A stretch of DNA of 64,000 nucleotides from Rhodococcus pyridinivorans (GCF_900105195.1 NZ_FNRX01000002.1:3348001-3412000); one strand, 5' to 3'; shown: positions 1 through 7,980, numbered from the stretch's first letter. Notes: a model not told the origin generated them from the sequence alone. Numbers and translations: made by a program.

Positions 1-300
1 ACCTACTCGCTGTGTGTCGAGGCGCTGCGCAACGGCGCGGTCGACGCGGTGACCACCGACGACATCATCCTCGCCGGCTACGCCGCGCAGAGCCCGGGCG
101 ACTTCAAGGTCGTCGGTGAGCCGTTCACCACCGAGCGCTACGGCATCGGTCTCGCCAAGGGCGACGACGAGTCGCGCAATGCGATCAACGACGCGATCGA
201 GGAGATGATCGCCAGCGGTGCGTGGGAGGCCGCATTCCAGGAGACGGTCGGCGCCTCGGGCTACGAGCTCCCGGAGCAGCCGAGCGTCGATCGCTACTGA
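1..300 (+). CDS. gluB: Glutamate ABC transporter substrate-binding protein, C-terminal part (partial)
   Basis: The reading frame is open from the first base to the TGA at 298-300 and gives the last 99 residues of a periplasmic amino-acid-binding protein (SBP_bac_3 type). The fragment shows a typical C-terminal lobe: VDAVTTDDIILAGY, then an RYGIGLAKGDD strand and an acidic helix ending near the stop. The two permease genes downstream on the same strand are of the glutamate/polar amino acid type, which supports GluB of a GluABCD importer. The protein would be a lipid-anchored extracellular receptor. The start and signal peptide lie outside the window, so the ligand is inferred from family and context. 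Confidence 0.85.
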   Translation, partial: TYSLCVEALRNGAVDAVTTDDIILAGYAAQSPGDFKVVGEPFTTERYGIGLAKGDDESRNAINDAIEEMIASGAWEAAFQETVGASGYELPEQPSVDRY

Positions 301-348
301 GTGTCGATCGTCACCGAGTACGGGTACCACCCGTCACGTCCGGCGGTG

Positions 349-378
349 CGGCCGGTCCGTAATCCCACGGACCGGCCG
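349..378 (+). terminator. Hairpin between gluB and gluC (attenuator or mRNA stabiliser)
   Basis: Perfect 12-bp stem (349-360 pairs with 367-378) with loop AATCCC and no T-run behind it. A smaller 6-bp hairpin sits at 320-334. The 123-bp gap between the binding-protein gene and the permease genes is otherwise empty. Hairpins here commonly let the binding protein be made in excess over the permeases, by partial termination or by protecting the upstream mRNA end. That role is inferred. Confidence 0.6.
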
Positions 379-423
379 GACCGTTCCGGACTCCCACCCG
401 TCCCCTCGATCCCGGAGTGACCT

Positions 424-1104
424 GTGGATCTGTTGAGCAAGTACAGCAGCCAGCTACTCGACGCGTTCTGGACCACGATCCAGTTGACCGTCATCTCGGC
501 GATCGGTGCACTGATCCTCGGAACGATCCTCGCCGCGATGCGCGTGTCCCCCATCCCGGTGGCGCGTGCCGTCGGCGCCGCCTACGTGACGATCTTCCGG
601 AACACCCCGCTGACCCTCATCATCATCTTTTGCCTGTTCGGTCTGTCCCAGACGCTCGGCATCAAGCTGGCCTCCGAGTCGTCGCCGACCTTCCTGGTGG
701 ACAACAACTTCCGACTCGCTGTGCTCGGCCTGAGCGTCTACACGGCGGCCTTCGTGTGCGAGTCGCTCCGCTCGGGCATCAACACGGTCTCGCTCGGACA
801 GTCGGAGGCCGGCCGCTCGCTGGGTCTGACCTTCAGCCAGAATCTGCGCCTGATCGTCCTCCCCCAGGCCTTCCGCGCGGTCATCGCCCCGCTCGGTTCG
901 GTGCTCATCGCGTTGACCAAGAACTCGACGATCGCCTCCGTCATCGGCGTGTCCGAGGCCTCGCTGCTGATGAAGACGATGATCGAGAACGAAGCGGCCA
1001 TCTTCGTCGTCGGTGGCATCTTCGCGCTCGGATTCGTCATCCTCACCCTTCCCACCGGCCTGCTCTTCGGCCGGCTCAGCAAGCGATACGAGGTCGCCCG
1101 ATGA
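424..1104 (+). CDS. gluC: Glutamate ABC transporter permease GluC
   Basis: 226-residue inner-membrane permease of the His/Glu/Gln/Arg/opine family (HEQRo). A hydrophobic helix lies near residues 20-38, others at 62-78 and 97-115, and the cytoplasmic EAA loop is at QSEAG (126-130), followed by LPQAFR. The start is GTG at 424, preceded by GGAG at 414-417. It pairs with GluD, whose ATG overlaps its TGA (1101-1104), to form the membrane channel that works with GluB and an ATPase encoded upstream of the window. Substrate specificity is inferred from neighbours. Confidence 0.9.
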   Translation: MDLLSKYSSQLLDAFWTTIQLTVISAIGALILGTILAAMRVSPIPVARAVGAAYVTIFRNTPLTLIIIFCLFGLSQTLGIKLASESSPTFLVDNNFRLAVLGLSVYTAAFVCESLRSGINTVSLGQSEAGRSLGLTFSQNLRLIVLPQAFRAVIAPLGSVLIALTKNSTIASVIGVSEASLLMKTMIENEAAIFVVGGIFALGFVILTLPTGLLFGRLSKRYEVAR

Positions 1105-2009
1105 GTGCACACGGAACCGTTCTCTACGACGCACCCGGGCCCCGCGCCAAGGCGCTCTACCGGATCCTGTCGGTGGTCGTGGTCGCGCTCCTCGTCCTGG
1201 TCGGCTGGATCGTCTACCGCGCGCTCGACGCCAACGGACAGCTGACGGCCGCCAAGTGGGAGCCGTTCGTCGAATCGTCCAGCTGGACCACCTATCTGCT
1301 GCCCGGCATCCGCGGCACGATCATCGCGGCCGTCGCGTCGATCGTGCTGGCACTCGTGCTCGGCACGGTCCTGGGTATCGCGCGTCTGTCCGACCACCGG
1401 TGGGTCCGCTGGATCGCCGGCACGATCGTCGAGTTGTTCCGCGCCGTCCCGGTGCTGATCCTGATGATCTTCGCCTACCAGGTGTTCGCCGAGTACCGCG
1501 TCTTCAAGTCCGGATATCTCGCGCTCGCGGCGGTCATCACCGGCCTGACCCTGTACAACGGCTCGGTCATCGCCGAGATCGTGCGCGCGGGCATCCGATC
1601 GCTTCCGCGTGGTCAGAGCGAGGCCGCCTACGCGATCGGTATGCGGAAGAACCAGCTCATGCGACTGATCCTGCTGCCGCAGGCCGTGACGGTCATGCTC
1701 CCGGCGATCGTGTCGCAGATGGTGATCGCGCTCAAGGACTCCGCGCTCGGCTACCTCATCGGCTATGTCGAAGTGGTGCGTTCCGGCCAGCAGCTCGGCG
1801 CGTTCTTCCAGAACTACCTGCCGTCGCTGCTGGTGGTCGCGGCGATCATGATCATCCTCAACAGTGCGCTGACACAGTTCGCGATCTGGCTCGAGAAGCG
1901 TCTGCGATCCGGGAAGCGGAAGAAGGGTGCCGTGGCGGCCGAAGAGCCGCAGACGATGCCCACGATGTCGGTGCCGGGCCTGGACCTGAGCGGCGAGGGC
2001 CGCAAGTAA
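1101..2009 (+). CDS. gluD: Glutamate ABC transporter permease GluD
   Basis: 302 residues, longer than GluC because of a basic N-terminal extension and a C-terminal cytoplasmic tail rich in K/R then E/P. The EAA motif QSEAAYAIG is at 172-180, followed by [15 protein letters not shown], as expected for an amino-acid permease subunit. ATG 1101 overlaps the gluC stop by four bases, so translation is probably coupled. It is the last gene of the gluBCD unit and faces recX head-on; the 56-bp gap holds short inverted repeats (ACTGCG/CGCAGT at 2017-2039 and GAGCCC/GGGCTC at 2041-2067) that may help termination. Confidence 0.9.
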   Translation: MSAHGTVLYDAPGPRAKALYRILSVVVVALLVLVGWIVYRALDANGQLTAAKWEPFVESSSWTTYLLPGIRGTIIAAVASIVLALVLGTVLGIARLSDHRWVRWIAGTIVELFRAVPVLILMIFAYQVFAEYRVFKSGYLALAAVITGLTLYNGSVIAEIVRAGIRSLPRGQSEAAYAIGMRKNQLMRLILLPQAVTVMLPAIVSQMVIALKDSALGYLIGYVEVVRSGQQLGAFFQNYLPSLLVVAAIMIILNSALTQFAIWLEKRLRSGKRKKGAVAAEEPQTMPTMSVPGLDLSGEGRK

Positions 2010-2065
2010 CAGCAGCACTGCGGTTGCGAAGTTCGCAGTCGAGCCCAGGCGTTTCGCAGTCGGGC

Positions 2066-2683
2066 TCAGTCGTGCGGGAGGTCGCTCGCGTCGGCACCGA
2101 ACGTCGCGAGTTCTTCCCGCACGACATCGAACGCCATCCCCTGCGCGTAGCCGCGCCGGGCCAGCATCCCGACCAGCCGCCGCACCAACTTGTCGCGTTC
2201 GGCCGCGATCTCGCGCCGATCCCCTTCGGTGGGCAGCGGCGGCTGGGTGCGGAGCTTCTTGCGGACCAGTTCGACCGCCCGTTCCCGTTCGTCGGCGGTG
2301 TCGATCTGTTCGAGGGCAGCCGCCGCGTCGTCGGCGTCGATTCCCTTGCGGCGCAGTTCGAGTGCGATCGCGCGCTTACCCTTCCCCGCGTGCAGATGCC
2401 GTGAACGTGCCCACTGGTTGGCGAAATCCGCGTCGTCGATCAACCCGACCTCGGTGAGACGGTCGAGGGCACGTTCGGCGACGTCGGACGCGAACCCCTT
2501 CTGCTCGAGCTTCGTCGCGAGCTCGGATCGGCTGCGTGCCCGATCGGTCAGCAGACGGAGACAGACGTCCTTGGCCTGCGCTTCGGTGCCGCCGCCGGGC
2601 AGTTCCTGCTCGGTGCGAGCCGAGCGCCGCCGTCCGCGTCGTTCGCGCCGAGCGTCGGGGCGTCGCTCCTCGGAATCGTCCAT
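2066..2683 (-). CDS. recX: Recombination regulatory protein RecX
   Basis: 205 residues. RecX binds RecA filaments and restrains recombinase activity. The protein has a basic, low-complexity head (DARRERRGRRRSARTEQ), then three helix-bundle repeats, recognisable in ARSRSELATKLEQKGF, GLIDDADFANQWARSR and RKKLRTQP..DKLVRRLVGMLARRGY. I chose ATG 2683 rather than the in-frame ATG at 2737, because the latter lies inside the strong recA-terminal hairpin (2734-2772). The hexamer TACTGT at 2691-2696 lies exactly seven bases before ATG 2683, as in a leaderless promoter. recX is therefore probably not simply co-transcribed with recA. Confidence 0.9.
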   Translation of the reverse strand: MDDSEERRPDARRERRGRRRSARTEQELPGGGTEAQAKDVCLRLLTDRARSRSELATKLEQKGFASDVAERALDRLTEVGLIDDADFANQWARSRHLHAGKGKRAIALELRRKGIDADDAAAALEQIDTADERERAVELVRKKLRTQPPLPTEGDRREIAAERDKLVRRLVGMLARRGYAQGMAFDVVREELATFGADASDLPHD

Positions 2684-2690
2684 GACGCGC

Positions 2691-2696
2691 ACAGTA
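2691..2696 (-). promoter_or_regulatory. -10 element for leaderless recX mRNA
   Basis: On the minus strand TACTGT is followed by seven bases (gcgcgtc) and ATG. The hexamer fits the actinobacterial TANNNT -10, and transcription would start at or next to the A of ATG. No Shine-Dalgarno is visible before this ATG. argA in this window has the same TACTGT-N7-ATG arrangement. Confidence 0.5.
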
Positions 2697-2733
2697 GCCG
2701 GACGCACCGACAGCGCGGCCGGGTGCGGATACG

Positions 2734-2772
2734 CCACGGGGGCACGGACGACGTGCGTCCGTGCCCCCGTGG
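2734..2772 (-). terminator. Strong recA terminator hairpin between recA and recX
   Basis: Perfect 17-bp GC-rich stem (2734-2750 with 2756-2772) and a five-base loop ACGTG, beginning 15 bases after the recA stop. There is no U-tract, which is usual for high-GC actinobacteria. A comparable recA/recX hairpin is known in E. coli, where it keeps RecX low. Confidence 0.75.
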
Positions 2773-2787
2773 GGACGTGGGCGGTGA

Positions 2788-3831
2788 CTAGAAGTCGACC
2801 GGCTCCTCGACATCACTCGGATCGGTGAGAACGGCACCGATGCCGAGCTTCTCCTTGATCTTCTTCTCGATCTCGTCGCGCACATCGGTGTTCTCGAGCA
2901 GGAACTTGCGGGCGTTCTCCTTGCCCTGCCCCAGCTGGTCGCCCTCGTAGGTGTACCAGGAGCCGGACTTGCGGATGAAGCCCTGCTCGACACCCATGTC
3001 GATGAGCGAGCCCTCCTTCGAGATGCCCTGGCCGTACAGGATGTCGAACTCGGCCTGCTTGAACGGAGGCGAGACCTTGTTCTTGACGACCTTCACGCGG
3101 GTGCGGTTGCCCACCGCGTCGCCCCCGTCCTTGAGCGTCTCGATCCGGCGCACGTCCAGACGCACGGAGGCGTAGAACTTCAGCGCCTTACCGCCCGTGG
3201 TGGTCTCGGGCGAGCCGAACATCACGCCGATCTTCTCGCGCAGCTGGTTGATGAAGATCGCGGTGGTGCCGGAGTTGTTGAGCGCACCGGTCATCTTGCG
3301 CAGTGCCTGGCTCATCAGGCGGGCCTGGAGACCGACGTGACTGTCGCCCATCTCGCCCTCGATCTCGGCGCGGGGCACGAGCGCCGCGACCGAGTCGATG
3401 ACGATGATGTCGAGCGCACCCGATCGGATGAGCATGTCGGCGATCTCGAGGGCCTGCTCACCGGTGTCGGGTTGGGACACGAGCAGGGCGTCGGTGTCGA
3501 CACCGAGCTTGCGCGCGTAGTCCGGATCGAGGGCGTGCTCGGCGTCGATGAACGCCGCGATGCCGCCGGCGGCCTGCGCGTTGGCGACCGCGTGGAGGGC
3601 CACCGTCGTCTTACCCGAGGATTCCGGGCCGTAGATCTCGATGACGCGCCCGCGCGGCAGGCCGCCGATACCGAGAGCCACGTCGAGTGCGATCGACCCG
3701 GTGGGAATGACTGCGATGGGCGGACGGACGTCCTCGCCCAGGCGCATCACCGAGCCCTTACCGAAGCTCTTGTCGATCTGCGCGAGGGCGAGCTCGAGCG
3801 CCTTCTCGCGGTCGTGAGCCTGTGCTGCCAT
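2788..3831 (-). CDS. recA: Recombinase RecA
   Basis: 347 residues, normal length, with no intein insertion (M. tuberculosis RecA carries one). It is the ATP-dependent strand-exchange protein and co-protease for LexA. Walker A GPESSGKT is at 68-75; [15 protein letters not shown] follows as Walker B, and the L1/L2 loop regions are present, with an acidic C-terminus ([11 protein letters not shown]). The start ATG 3831 has AAGGGGA seven to ten bases upstream. Upstream lie a PafBC-type promoter (3871-3893) and a LexA box (3978-3991). It is followed by a strong hairpin that separates it from recX. Confidence 0.99.
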   Translation of the reverse strand: MAAQAHDREKALELALAQIDKSFGKGSVMRLGEDVRPPIAVIPTGSIALDVALGIGGLPRGRVIEIYGPESSGKTTVALHAVANAQAAGGIAAFIDAEHALDPDYARKLGVDTDALLVSQPDTGEQALEIADMLIRSGALDIIVIDSVAALVPRAEIEGEMGDSHVGLQARLMSQALRKMTGALNNSGTTAIFINQLREKIGVMFGSPETTTGGKALKFYASVRLDVRRIETLKDGGDAVGNRTRVKVVKNKVSPPFKQAEFDILYGQGISKEGSLIDMGVEQGFIRKSGSWYTYEGDQLGQGKENARKFLLENTDVRDEIEKKIKEKLGIGAVLTDPSDVEEPVDF

Positions 3832-3870
3832 CTTGGTCCCCTTAATAGAATCTCGTCCTTGTTGTCGACG

Positions 3871-3893
3871 ACGTTAGAACCCGGCACCGACAA
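3871..3893 (-). promoter_or_regulatory. recA LexA-independent damage promoter (RecA-NDp / PafBC motif)
   Basis: On the minus strand TTGTCGGTG, eight bases, then TAACGT: this matches the mycobacterial RecA-NDp consensus tTGTCRgtg-N8-TAnnnT, which is activated by PafBC on DNA damage. The -10 ends 39 bases before the recA ATG, leaving room for the Shine-Dalgarno. The match is seen directly; PafBC control is inferred from the motif. Confidence 0.8.
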
Positions 3894-3977
3894 GTTCGCT
3901 GTCGCGACCGCGGAAACGCCGTATCTGTGGATGGAATCACCACCTGTGGACAACCCACCCGGCGTTCCCAGCATAGC

Positions 3978-3991
3978 CGAACACGTGTTCG
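3978..3991 (-). promoter_or_regulatory. LexA (SOS) box upstream of recA
   Basis: CGAACACGTGTTCG is a perfect 14-bp palindrome matching the actinobacterial SOS box TCGAAC-N4-GTTCGA except for the outermost 5' base. It lies about 150 bases before the recA start and upstream of the PafBC-type promoter, as in mycobacteria, where recA has one LexA-dependent and one LexA-independent promoter. Confidence 0.85.
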
Positions 3992-4076
3992 AAATCCGGT
4001 CGCTTCGTGTACGCCAGGAATGGTCTCATCCCGGTCGGACAGAGAATCGATTCCGGCATCTACTCCTGCACCGATT

Positions 4077-4100
4077 CCGGTCGGGAACAGCCCCGACCGG
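4077..4100 (-). terminator. Hairpin terminator after the DUF3046 gene
   Basis: Perfect 9-bp stem CCGGTCGGG/CCCGACCGG with loop AACAGC, starting nine bases beyond the TAG of the DUF3046 gene in the direction of transcription. It would insulate the recA promoter region from the upstream operon. Confidence 0.55.
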
Positions 4101-4108
4101 CTCCGCGG

Positions 4109-4303
4109 CTACCGCCGCACGGGTGGGACGTCGAACTCGTCGCAGAGAGCGCGCCATACCTCCCGGGGCTCCTGTCCCGCCTCGATCGCCTCGGCCGCCG
4201 TCCGTCCACCGAGCGAAAGCAGCACGTGATCGCGCAGCAGGGCATCGCCGTGCATCTGTCCGAACTCGTCCCGGACCACCTCGTAGAACTCCGTCAACCG
4301 CAC
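4109..4303 (-). CDS. DUF3046 family protein (Rv2738c-like)
   Basis: 64 residues starting VRLTEFYEVVRDEFGQMHGD and ending CDEFDVPPVRR; the pattern LTEF...DEFG...LGGRTAAEAIEAG.P..VW.ALC.E.DVP is that of DUF3046. Function is unknown. It sits between recA and a glycosyltransferase gene exactly as Rv2738c does in M. tuberculosis. The start is GTG 4303; TACCGT lies seven bases upstream and no good ribosome site is visible, so it may be leaderless or translated from the upstream operon (37 bases from the glycosyltransferase stop). Confidence 0.88.
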   Translation of the reverse strand: MRLTEFYEVVRDEFGQMHGDALLRDHVLLSLGGRTAAEAIEAGQEPREVWRALCDEFDVPPVRR

Positions 4304-4340
4304 CCCGACCACGGTAGTCGCGCGCGGTGTGGCGCGACAG

Positions 4341-5492
4341 TCAGTCCGCTGCGGCCTCGCACACCGCGACCGGATCCTCCACGTCGCCGGCACCGTCCGC
4401 GGCCGCACGAGCCGCGGCGGCGAAGTCCGGCGACGACAGCACGGTGTCGATCGCGGAGCGGACCGCATCCGCGTCGAGCGGACGCACCACCACCGCACTC
4501 CCCTGCCGTGCGGCGCGGTTCGCCAGCTCCCACTGGTCGCCGCCCCCGGGAACGATCACCGCCGGAACCCCCGCACTCAGCGTCTTGGCGAGCATCCCGT
4601 GCCCACCCCCGCACACGACGACATCGGCCTGCCGGAGCAGGACGTCCTGCCTGCCGCGACCCGAGACGGCCCAGCTGGGGAGCGACTGCGGCGGAGGGTC
4701 GAGCATCGTCGCGGCGACCCGCATCCCGGCCCCGTCGAGTGCGTCGCAGACCGTCTCGACCATCCCGGTCACGCCGGTGACCGCGGTCGACGGCGCGACC
4801 ATCACGAGAGGTCCGTCCCCTGGCGGCGGATCGAGGATCTCCACGGTGGGTTCCCACAGCAGCGGACCGACGACGTGCGCGTGCCCGGGCCAGTCGGGAC
4901 GTGGCACCTCGAGTGCCGGCAGGGTGGCGATCAGCCGGGGCCGGGGCCCGGGATCGCGCGCCGGCAGACCGATCCCGACGCGTGCGGCAGAACGCTCGCG
5001 CTCCCCCTGCCGCAGCGATCTCGCGGTCATCGCTCGCAACGCGGCATCCCTCAACCGGCCCCGCACGCCCCTGCCCACATCGAGACCGCTGCCGATCGGC
5101 GGGAGCCCGCGCGACGGCAGGTACAACGGGTGCGGCGAGAGCTCGACCCACGGGATCCCCAGGCGCTCGGCGGCCATCCCTCCGCCGGCGGTGAGCACGT
5201 CCGCCACGACGAGGTCGGGTAGCAGGGCCCCGAGATCCGGGAGCATCTCGCTCGCGATATGGGCGGCGCGGGCGTGGATCTTCGCCCCCGCGTCGCCGTC
5301 GTCGTCCCCGAGCCGGGGCGCCAGCCCCTTCAACTCAGCGAACGTCACACCGGGCAGCTCGAGGCCGAGCCATCGTTCGCCCGTGAGGACGACCGCGTCG
5401 TGCCCGGCATCCGCGAGCCGCAGCGACAACGCGATCGCCGGAATCGCATGACCCGCATCGGGCCCGGCCACCACCGCCACTCGCACGCGCAC
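4341..5492 (-). CDS. UGT/MGT-type glycosyltransferase (Rv2739c-like)
   Basis: 383 residues with the GT-B fold of the UDP-sugar/macrolide glycosyltransferase family. The N-terminal lobe begins VRVRVAVVAGPDAGHAIPA (start-site Gly/His loop). The C-terminal donor-binding signature is CGGGHGMLAKTLSAGVPAV followed by PGGGDQWELANRAA (about residues 292-330). Acceptor and product are unknown. It is the probable counterpart of Rv2739c and keeps its place beside DUF3046 and recA. The start GTG 5492 is 34 bases after a PIG-L deacetylase gene, suggesting a shared transcript. Glycosyltransferase plus PIG-L pairs occur in glycoconjugate pathways, but no mycothiol gene signature is present here. Confidence 0.85.
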   Translation of the reverse strand: MRVRVAVVAGPDAGHAIPAIALSLRLADAGHDAVVLTGERWLGLELPGVTFAELKGLAPRLGDDDGDAGAKIHARAAHIASEMLPDLGALLPDLVVADVLTAGGGMAAERLGIPWVELSPHPLYLPSRGLPPIGSGLDVGRGVRGRLRDAALRAMTARSLRQGERERSAARVGIGLPARDPGPRPRLIATLPALEVPRPDWPGHAHVVGPLLWEPTVEILDPPPGDGPLVMVAPSTAVTGVTGMVETVCDALDGAGMRVAATMLDPPPQSLPSWAVSGRGRQDVLLRQADVVVCGGGHGMLAKTLSAGVPAVIVPGGGDQWELANRAARQGSAVVVRPLDADAVRSAIDTVLSSPDFAAAARAAADGAGDVEDPVAVCEAAAD

Positions 5493-5526
5493 AGCCTGCC
5501 ACAGGCCACCGACGGCGGGACGCTTC

Positions 5527-6249
5527 CTATCCCGCGAAGGTGTACAACTCGAACCCGGAGGCGCGCTCGGCAGCGAATCCCGGCAGCGGCGCCGATGCGC
5601 GCTCCACCTGTTCGCGCGCTTGTGCCTCCACCGGCCTGTCGTCGAGAGCCTGCAGGTACAGACGGTGCGCCGCGAGGGACTCGACTGCCAGTTCGACCGT
5701 ATCGGTCACGTCCACCGCGTGGGTCGGAGGCGAACCCGGACACACGGCAGCCCATCGCACGCCGTGCCACGGTTCCAGACCGCGTTCGGTGAGTTCCGGG
5801 AAGATCCATTCGTTCGCGGCATCGGAGACGGCGTCGAGGACGCTGATCCCGAGCGCCCGATGGTCGGCACTGTTGACCCAGCCCGGCCGGGGCGACAGCC
5901 CGAACGCGAGCGTGACCACCATCTCAGGACGATGACGTCGGATGGCGGAAGCGATGTCGCGACGGAGATCGAGACTCGGGACGAGTCGACCATCCGGGTG
6001 CCCGAGGAACTCGACGGTATCCACTCCGACGATCCGCGCGGACTCGCGCTGCTCCGATTCCCGCACCGGCCCGCTCTTCTCGGGCGACAGACCGGCGATG
6101 CCCGCCTCGCCACTGGTGGCCAGAACGTAGGAAATCTCCTTGCCCTGTCGGGTCCACCGCGCGATCGCCGCCGCCGCGCCGTATTCGATGTCGTCCGGGT
6201 GGGCGACGACGACGAGTCCGCGTTGCCAGTTCTCCGGTACCGCCTCCAC
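5527..6249 (-). CDS. PIG-L family zinc-dependent deacetylase
   Basis: 240 residues. The family motif AHPDD is at 16-20 (His and Asp zinc ligands, with the second Asp catalytic), and the later SADHRALG supplies the third ligand His. PIG-L/LmbE enzymes remove acetyl groups from N-acetyl-glucosaminyl compounds (MshB and Mca are relatives). The presence of the complete motif suggests an active enzyme; the substrate is unknown. The start GTG 6249 is 15 bases after the stop of a small membrane-protein gene. The following gene is a glycosyltransferase, so the two may act on the same sugar conjugate (inference). Confidence 0.88.
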   Translation of the reverse strand: MEAVPENWQRGLVVVAHPDDIEYGAAAAIARWTRQGKEISYVLATSGEAGIAGLSPEKSGPVRESEQRESARIVGVDTVEFLGHPDGRLVPSLDLRRDIASAIRRHRPEMVVTLAFGLSPRPGWVNSADHRALGISVLDAVSDAANEWIFPELTERGLEPWHGVRWAAVCPGSPPTHAVDVTDTVELAVESLAAHRLYLQALDDRPVEAQAREQVERASAPLPGFAAERASGFELYTFAG

Positions 6250-6264
6250 AGCTGCCCCCTTCGT

Positions 6265-6438
6265 CTACAGACGTGTCAGGTCGTGCTTGTCACCTCCCGA
6301 TACTGCCTTGTACAGCAGGTATCCGCCGAAGATCACGGCGCCGAGTACGAGAAAGCCGAACAGGTTGTCGAGCAGGGCGCCGAGGACGGCGAGACCGACC
6401 CACACCACCGCGACGATTCCTACGATCTTCCAGAACAT
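6265..6438 (-). CDS. Small two-helix membrane protein, 57 residues
   Basis: Open frame ATG 6436-6438 to TAG 6265-6267. Hydrophobic residues 5-22 (IVGIVAVVWVGLAVLGAL) and 27-43 (LFGFLVLGAVIFGGYLL) form two transmembrane helices, followed by a charged tail SGGDKHDLTRL. A GGGAG Shine-Dalgarno sits seven to eleven bases upstream. It is the first gene of the unit running into the PIG-L deacetylase (15-bp gap). I do not recognise a family. Good ribosome site, plausible topology and tight spacing make it a real gene despite its size. Confidence 0.7.
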   Translation of the reverse strand: MFWKIVGIVAVVWVGLAVLGALLDNLFGFLVLGAVIFGGYLLYKAVSGGDKHDLTRL

Positions 6439-6686
6439 TGGGTACTCCCACCCTCGATGCCGACCTCTTCCGAGTCGGACTCCGTTTGCTCGGTACGCCT
6501 CGATCCTGACAGCTCGAGCAATGAAAAACAGCAGGTCAGCGCAGATATCAGGGAAAGATCAGGGGACACCCGGAGGCGCACCCCGGTGTGGCCCACGGGC
6601 ACCCGGAGACGGGTCGGTGACCCGCGGCACGCCGGTACGGCTTAGGCTCTACGGGTTCGCCGTCCATACCAGAAGGCTGAGTAACC

Positions 6687-7283
6687 GTGTCCTCGTCCCC
6701 CCGTATCCCCGCGCGCGACCTCGCGCAGATCGCCGTCTTCGCCGCCCTGATCATCGCCCTGGGACTGCCCGGTCAGATCAGTATCGGATCGTCCGGCGTG
6801 CCCATCACGCTGCAGACCTTGGGCGTGATGCTCGCGGGTGCACTGCTCGGCGCACGCAAAGGTGTCCTGTCGGTGCTCACCGTGATCGTGCTGGGGCTGG
6901 CGCTGCCCGTACTCGCCGGCGGGCGCACGACCCTCACCTCGCTGGCAGGTCCCACGGTGGGCTTCCTCATCGGCTGGATCCCTGCCGTCGCCGTGATCGG
7001 CTGGCTGAGCATGAAGATGCTGCCGCGATACCGCACGTTGCCCGGTGTGGCCGTCAACGTCCTCGGTGGCATCGTCGTCCTCTACGCCTTCGGTATCGCA
7101 GGCATGGTCCTGCGCACGGATCTCACGGTGTGGGCCGCCGCCGCGGCCAACGTCACCTTCCTGCCGGGCGATCTGGCCAAGGCGGTCGTCGCCGCAGCGG
7201 TCGCCGCCCAAGTGCATCGCGCCTATCCCGCACTGGCGGCACCGCGCATCGCGCACCGCCCCGCTGCGGATCCCGCGCACTGA
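6687..7283 (+). CDS. bioY: Biotin transporter substrate-binding subunit BioY
   Basis: 198 residues, the S-component of an ECF vitamin transporter. Family features: ARDLAQIAVFAALIIALG near the N-terminus, then GVPITLQTLGVMLAGALLGARKG (residues 36-58) and GGRTTLTSLAGPTVGFLIGW (77-96), with about six membrane helices. It binds biotin and docks on BioM/BioN, encoded immediately downstream. The start GTG 6687 has AGAAGG at 6671-6676. The 248-bp region upstream, shared with the divergent small membrane protein, has a TAGGCT hexamer at 6643-6648 and a GGGTC/GACCC hairpin near 6611-6623 but no recognisable BioQ operator. Confidence 0.95.
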   Translation: MSSSPRIPARDLAQIAVFAALIIALGLPGQISIGSSGVPITLQTLGVMLAGALLGARKGVLSVLTVIVLGLALPVLAGGRTTLTSLAGPTVGFLIGWIPAVAVIGWLSMKMLPRYRTLPGVAVNVLGGIVVLYAFGIAGMVLRTDLTVWAAAAANVTFLPGDLAKAVVAAAVAAQVHRAYPALAAPRIAHRPAADPAH

Positions 7284-7299
7284 CGCCGTCCGACCGTCG

Positions 7300-7980
7300 A
7301 TGAGCGAGATCCGATTCCGGGAGGTGCGGCACGCCTACGGCGACCGCACCGTCCTCGACGGGGTCGACGTGGTCCTCACCGAACGACGCGTCGGCATCGT
7401 CGGAGCGAACGGCAGCGGCAAGTCGACGATGGCGCGCATGATCAACGGCCTGCTCGTCCCGTCGTCCGGCTCGGTGACCGTCGACGGCCTCGACACGGCG
7501 CGCAAGGGCCGGGAGGTCCGCAAGAAGGTCGGATTCGTCTTCACCGACCCGGACCATCAGATCGTCATGCCGACGGTCGCCGAGGACGTCGCCTTCTCGC
7601 TGCGACGCAGCGGACTCGGCAAAGAGGAACGCGAAGCCCGGGTAGGGCAGGTCCTCGCCGACTTCGGGCTCGCGGGGCATCACGACCACCCCAGCCACCT
7701 GCTGTCGGGCGGCCAGAAGCAGTTGCTCGCGCTCGCCGCGATCATGGTGACCGACCCGGCGGTGCTCGTCGCGGACGAACCGACGACCCTGCTCGACCTG
7801 CGCAATACGAAGCTCATCGCGCGCACCTTCGCGAGCCTTCCGCAGCAGGTGATCGCGGTGACCCACAATCTCGAACTCCTCGTGGACTTCGATCGTGTGC
7901 TGGTGGTCGACTCGGGGCGGGTCGTCGCCGACGACGAACCGGCGTCCGCGCTCGCGTTCTACCGGAATATGATCGGGTGA
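7300..7980 (+). CDS. bioM: Biotin ECF transporter ATPase BioM
   Basis: 226-residue ABC ATPase of the CbiO/EcfA class. Walker A GANGSGKST at 35-43, Q-loop region TDPDHQIVMPTVAEDVAF near 82-99, signature LSGGQ at 135-139, Walker B VLVADEP at 155-161, switch His in VTHN. It energises BioY-BioN. ATG 7300 follows bioY by 16 bases, and its TGA overlaps the GTG of bioN (7977-7980), so the three genes form one operon. Confidence 0.93.
   Translation: MSEIRFREVRHAYGDRTVLDGVDVVLTERRVGIVGANGSGKSTMARMINGLLVPSSGSVTVDGLDTARKGREVRKKVGFVFTDPDHQIVMPTVAEDVAFSLRRSGLGKEEREARVGQVLADFGLAGHHDHPSHLLSGGQKQLLALAAIMVTDPAVLVADEPTTLLDLRNTKLIARTFASLPQQVIAVTHNLELLVDFDRVLVVDSGRVVADDEPASALAFYRNMIG

Noticed and set aside
2066..2737. 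Longer RecX starting at ATG 2737
   Set aside because: That codon lies inside the recA terminator stem and the added residues look non-conserved.
2788..3831. RecA intein as in M. tuberculosis
   Set aside because: RecA is 347 residues and uninterrupted.
4341..6249. Mycothiol genes mshA/mshB
   Set aside because: The glycosyltransferase has the UGT/MGT C-terminal signature rather than that of MshA (GT4), and the PIG-L protein cannot be assigned to MshB by context.
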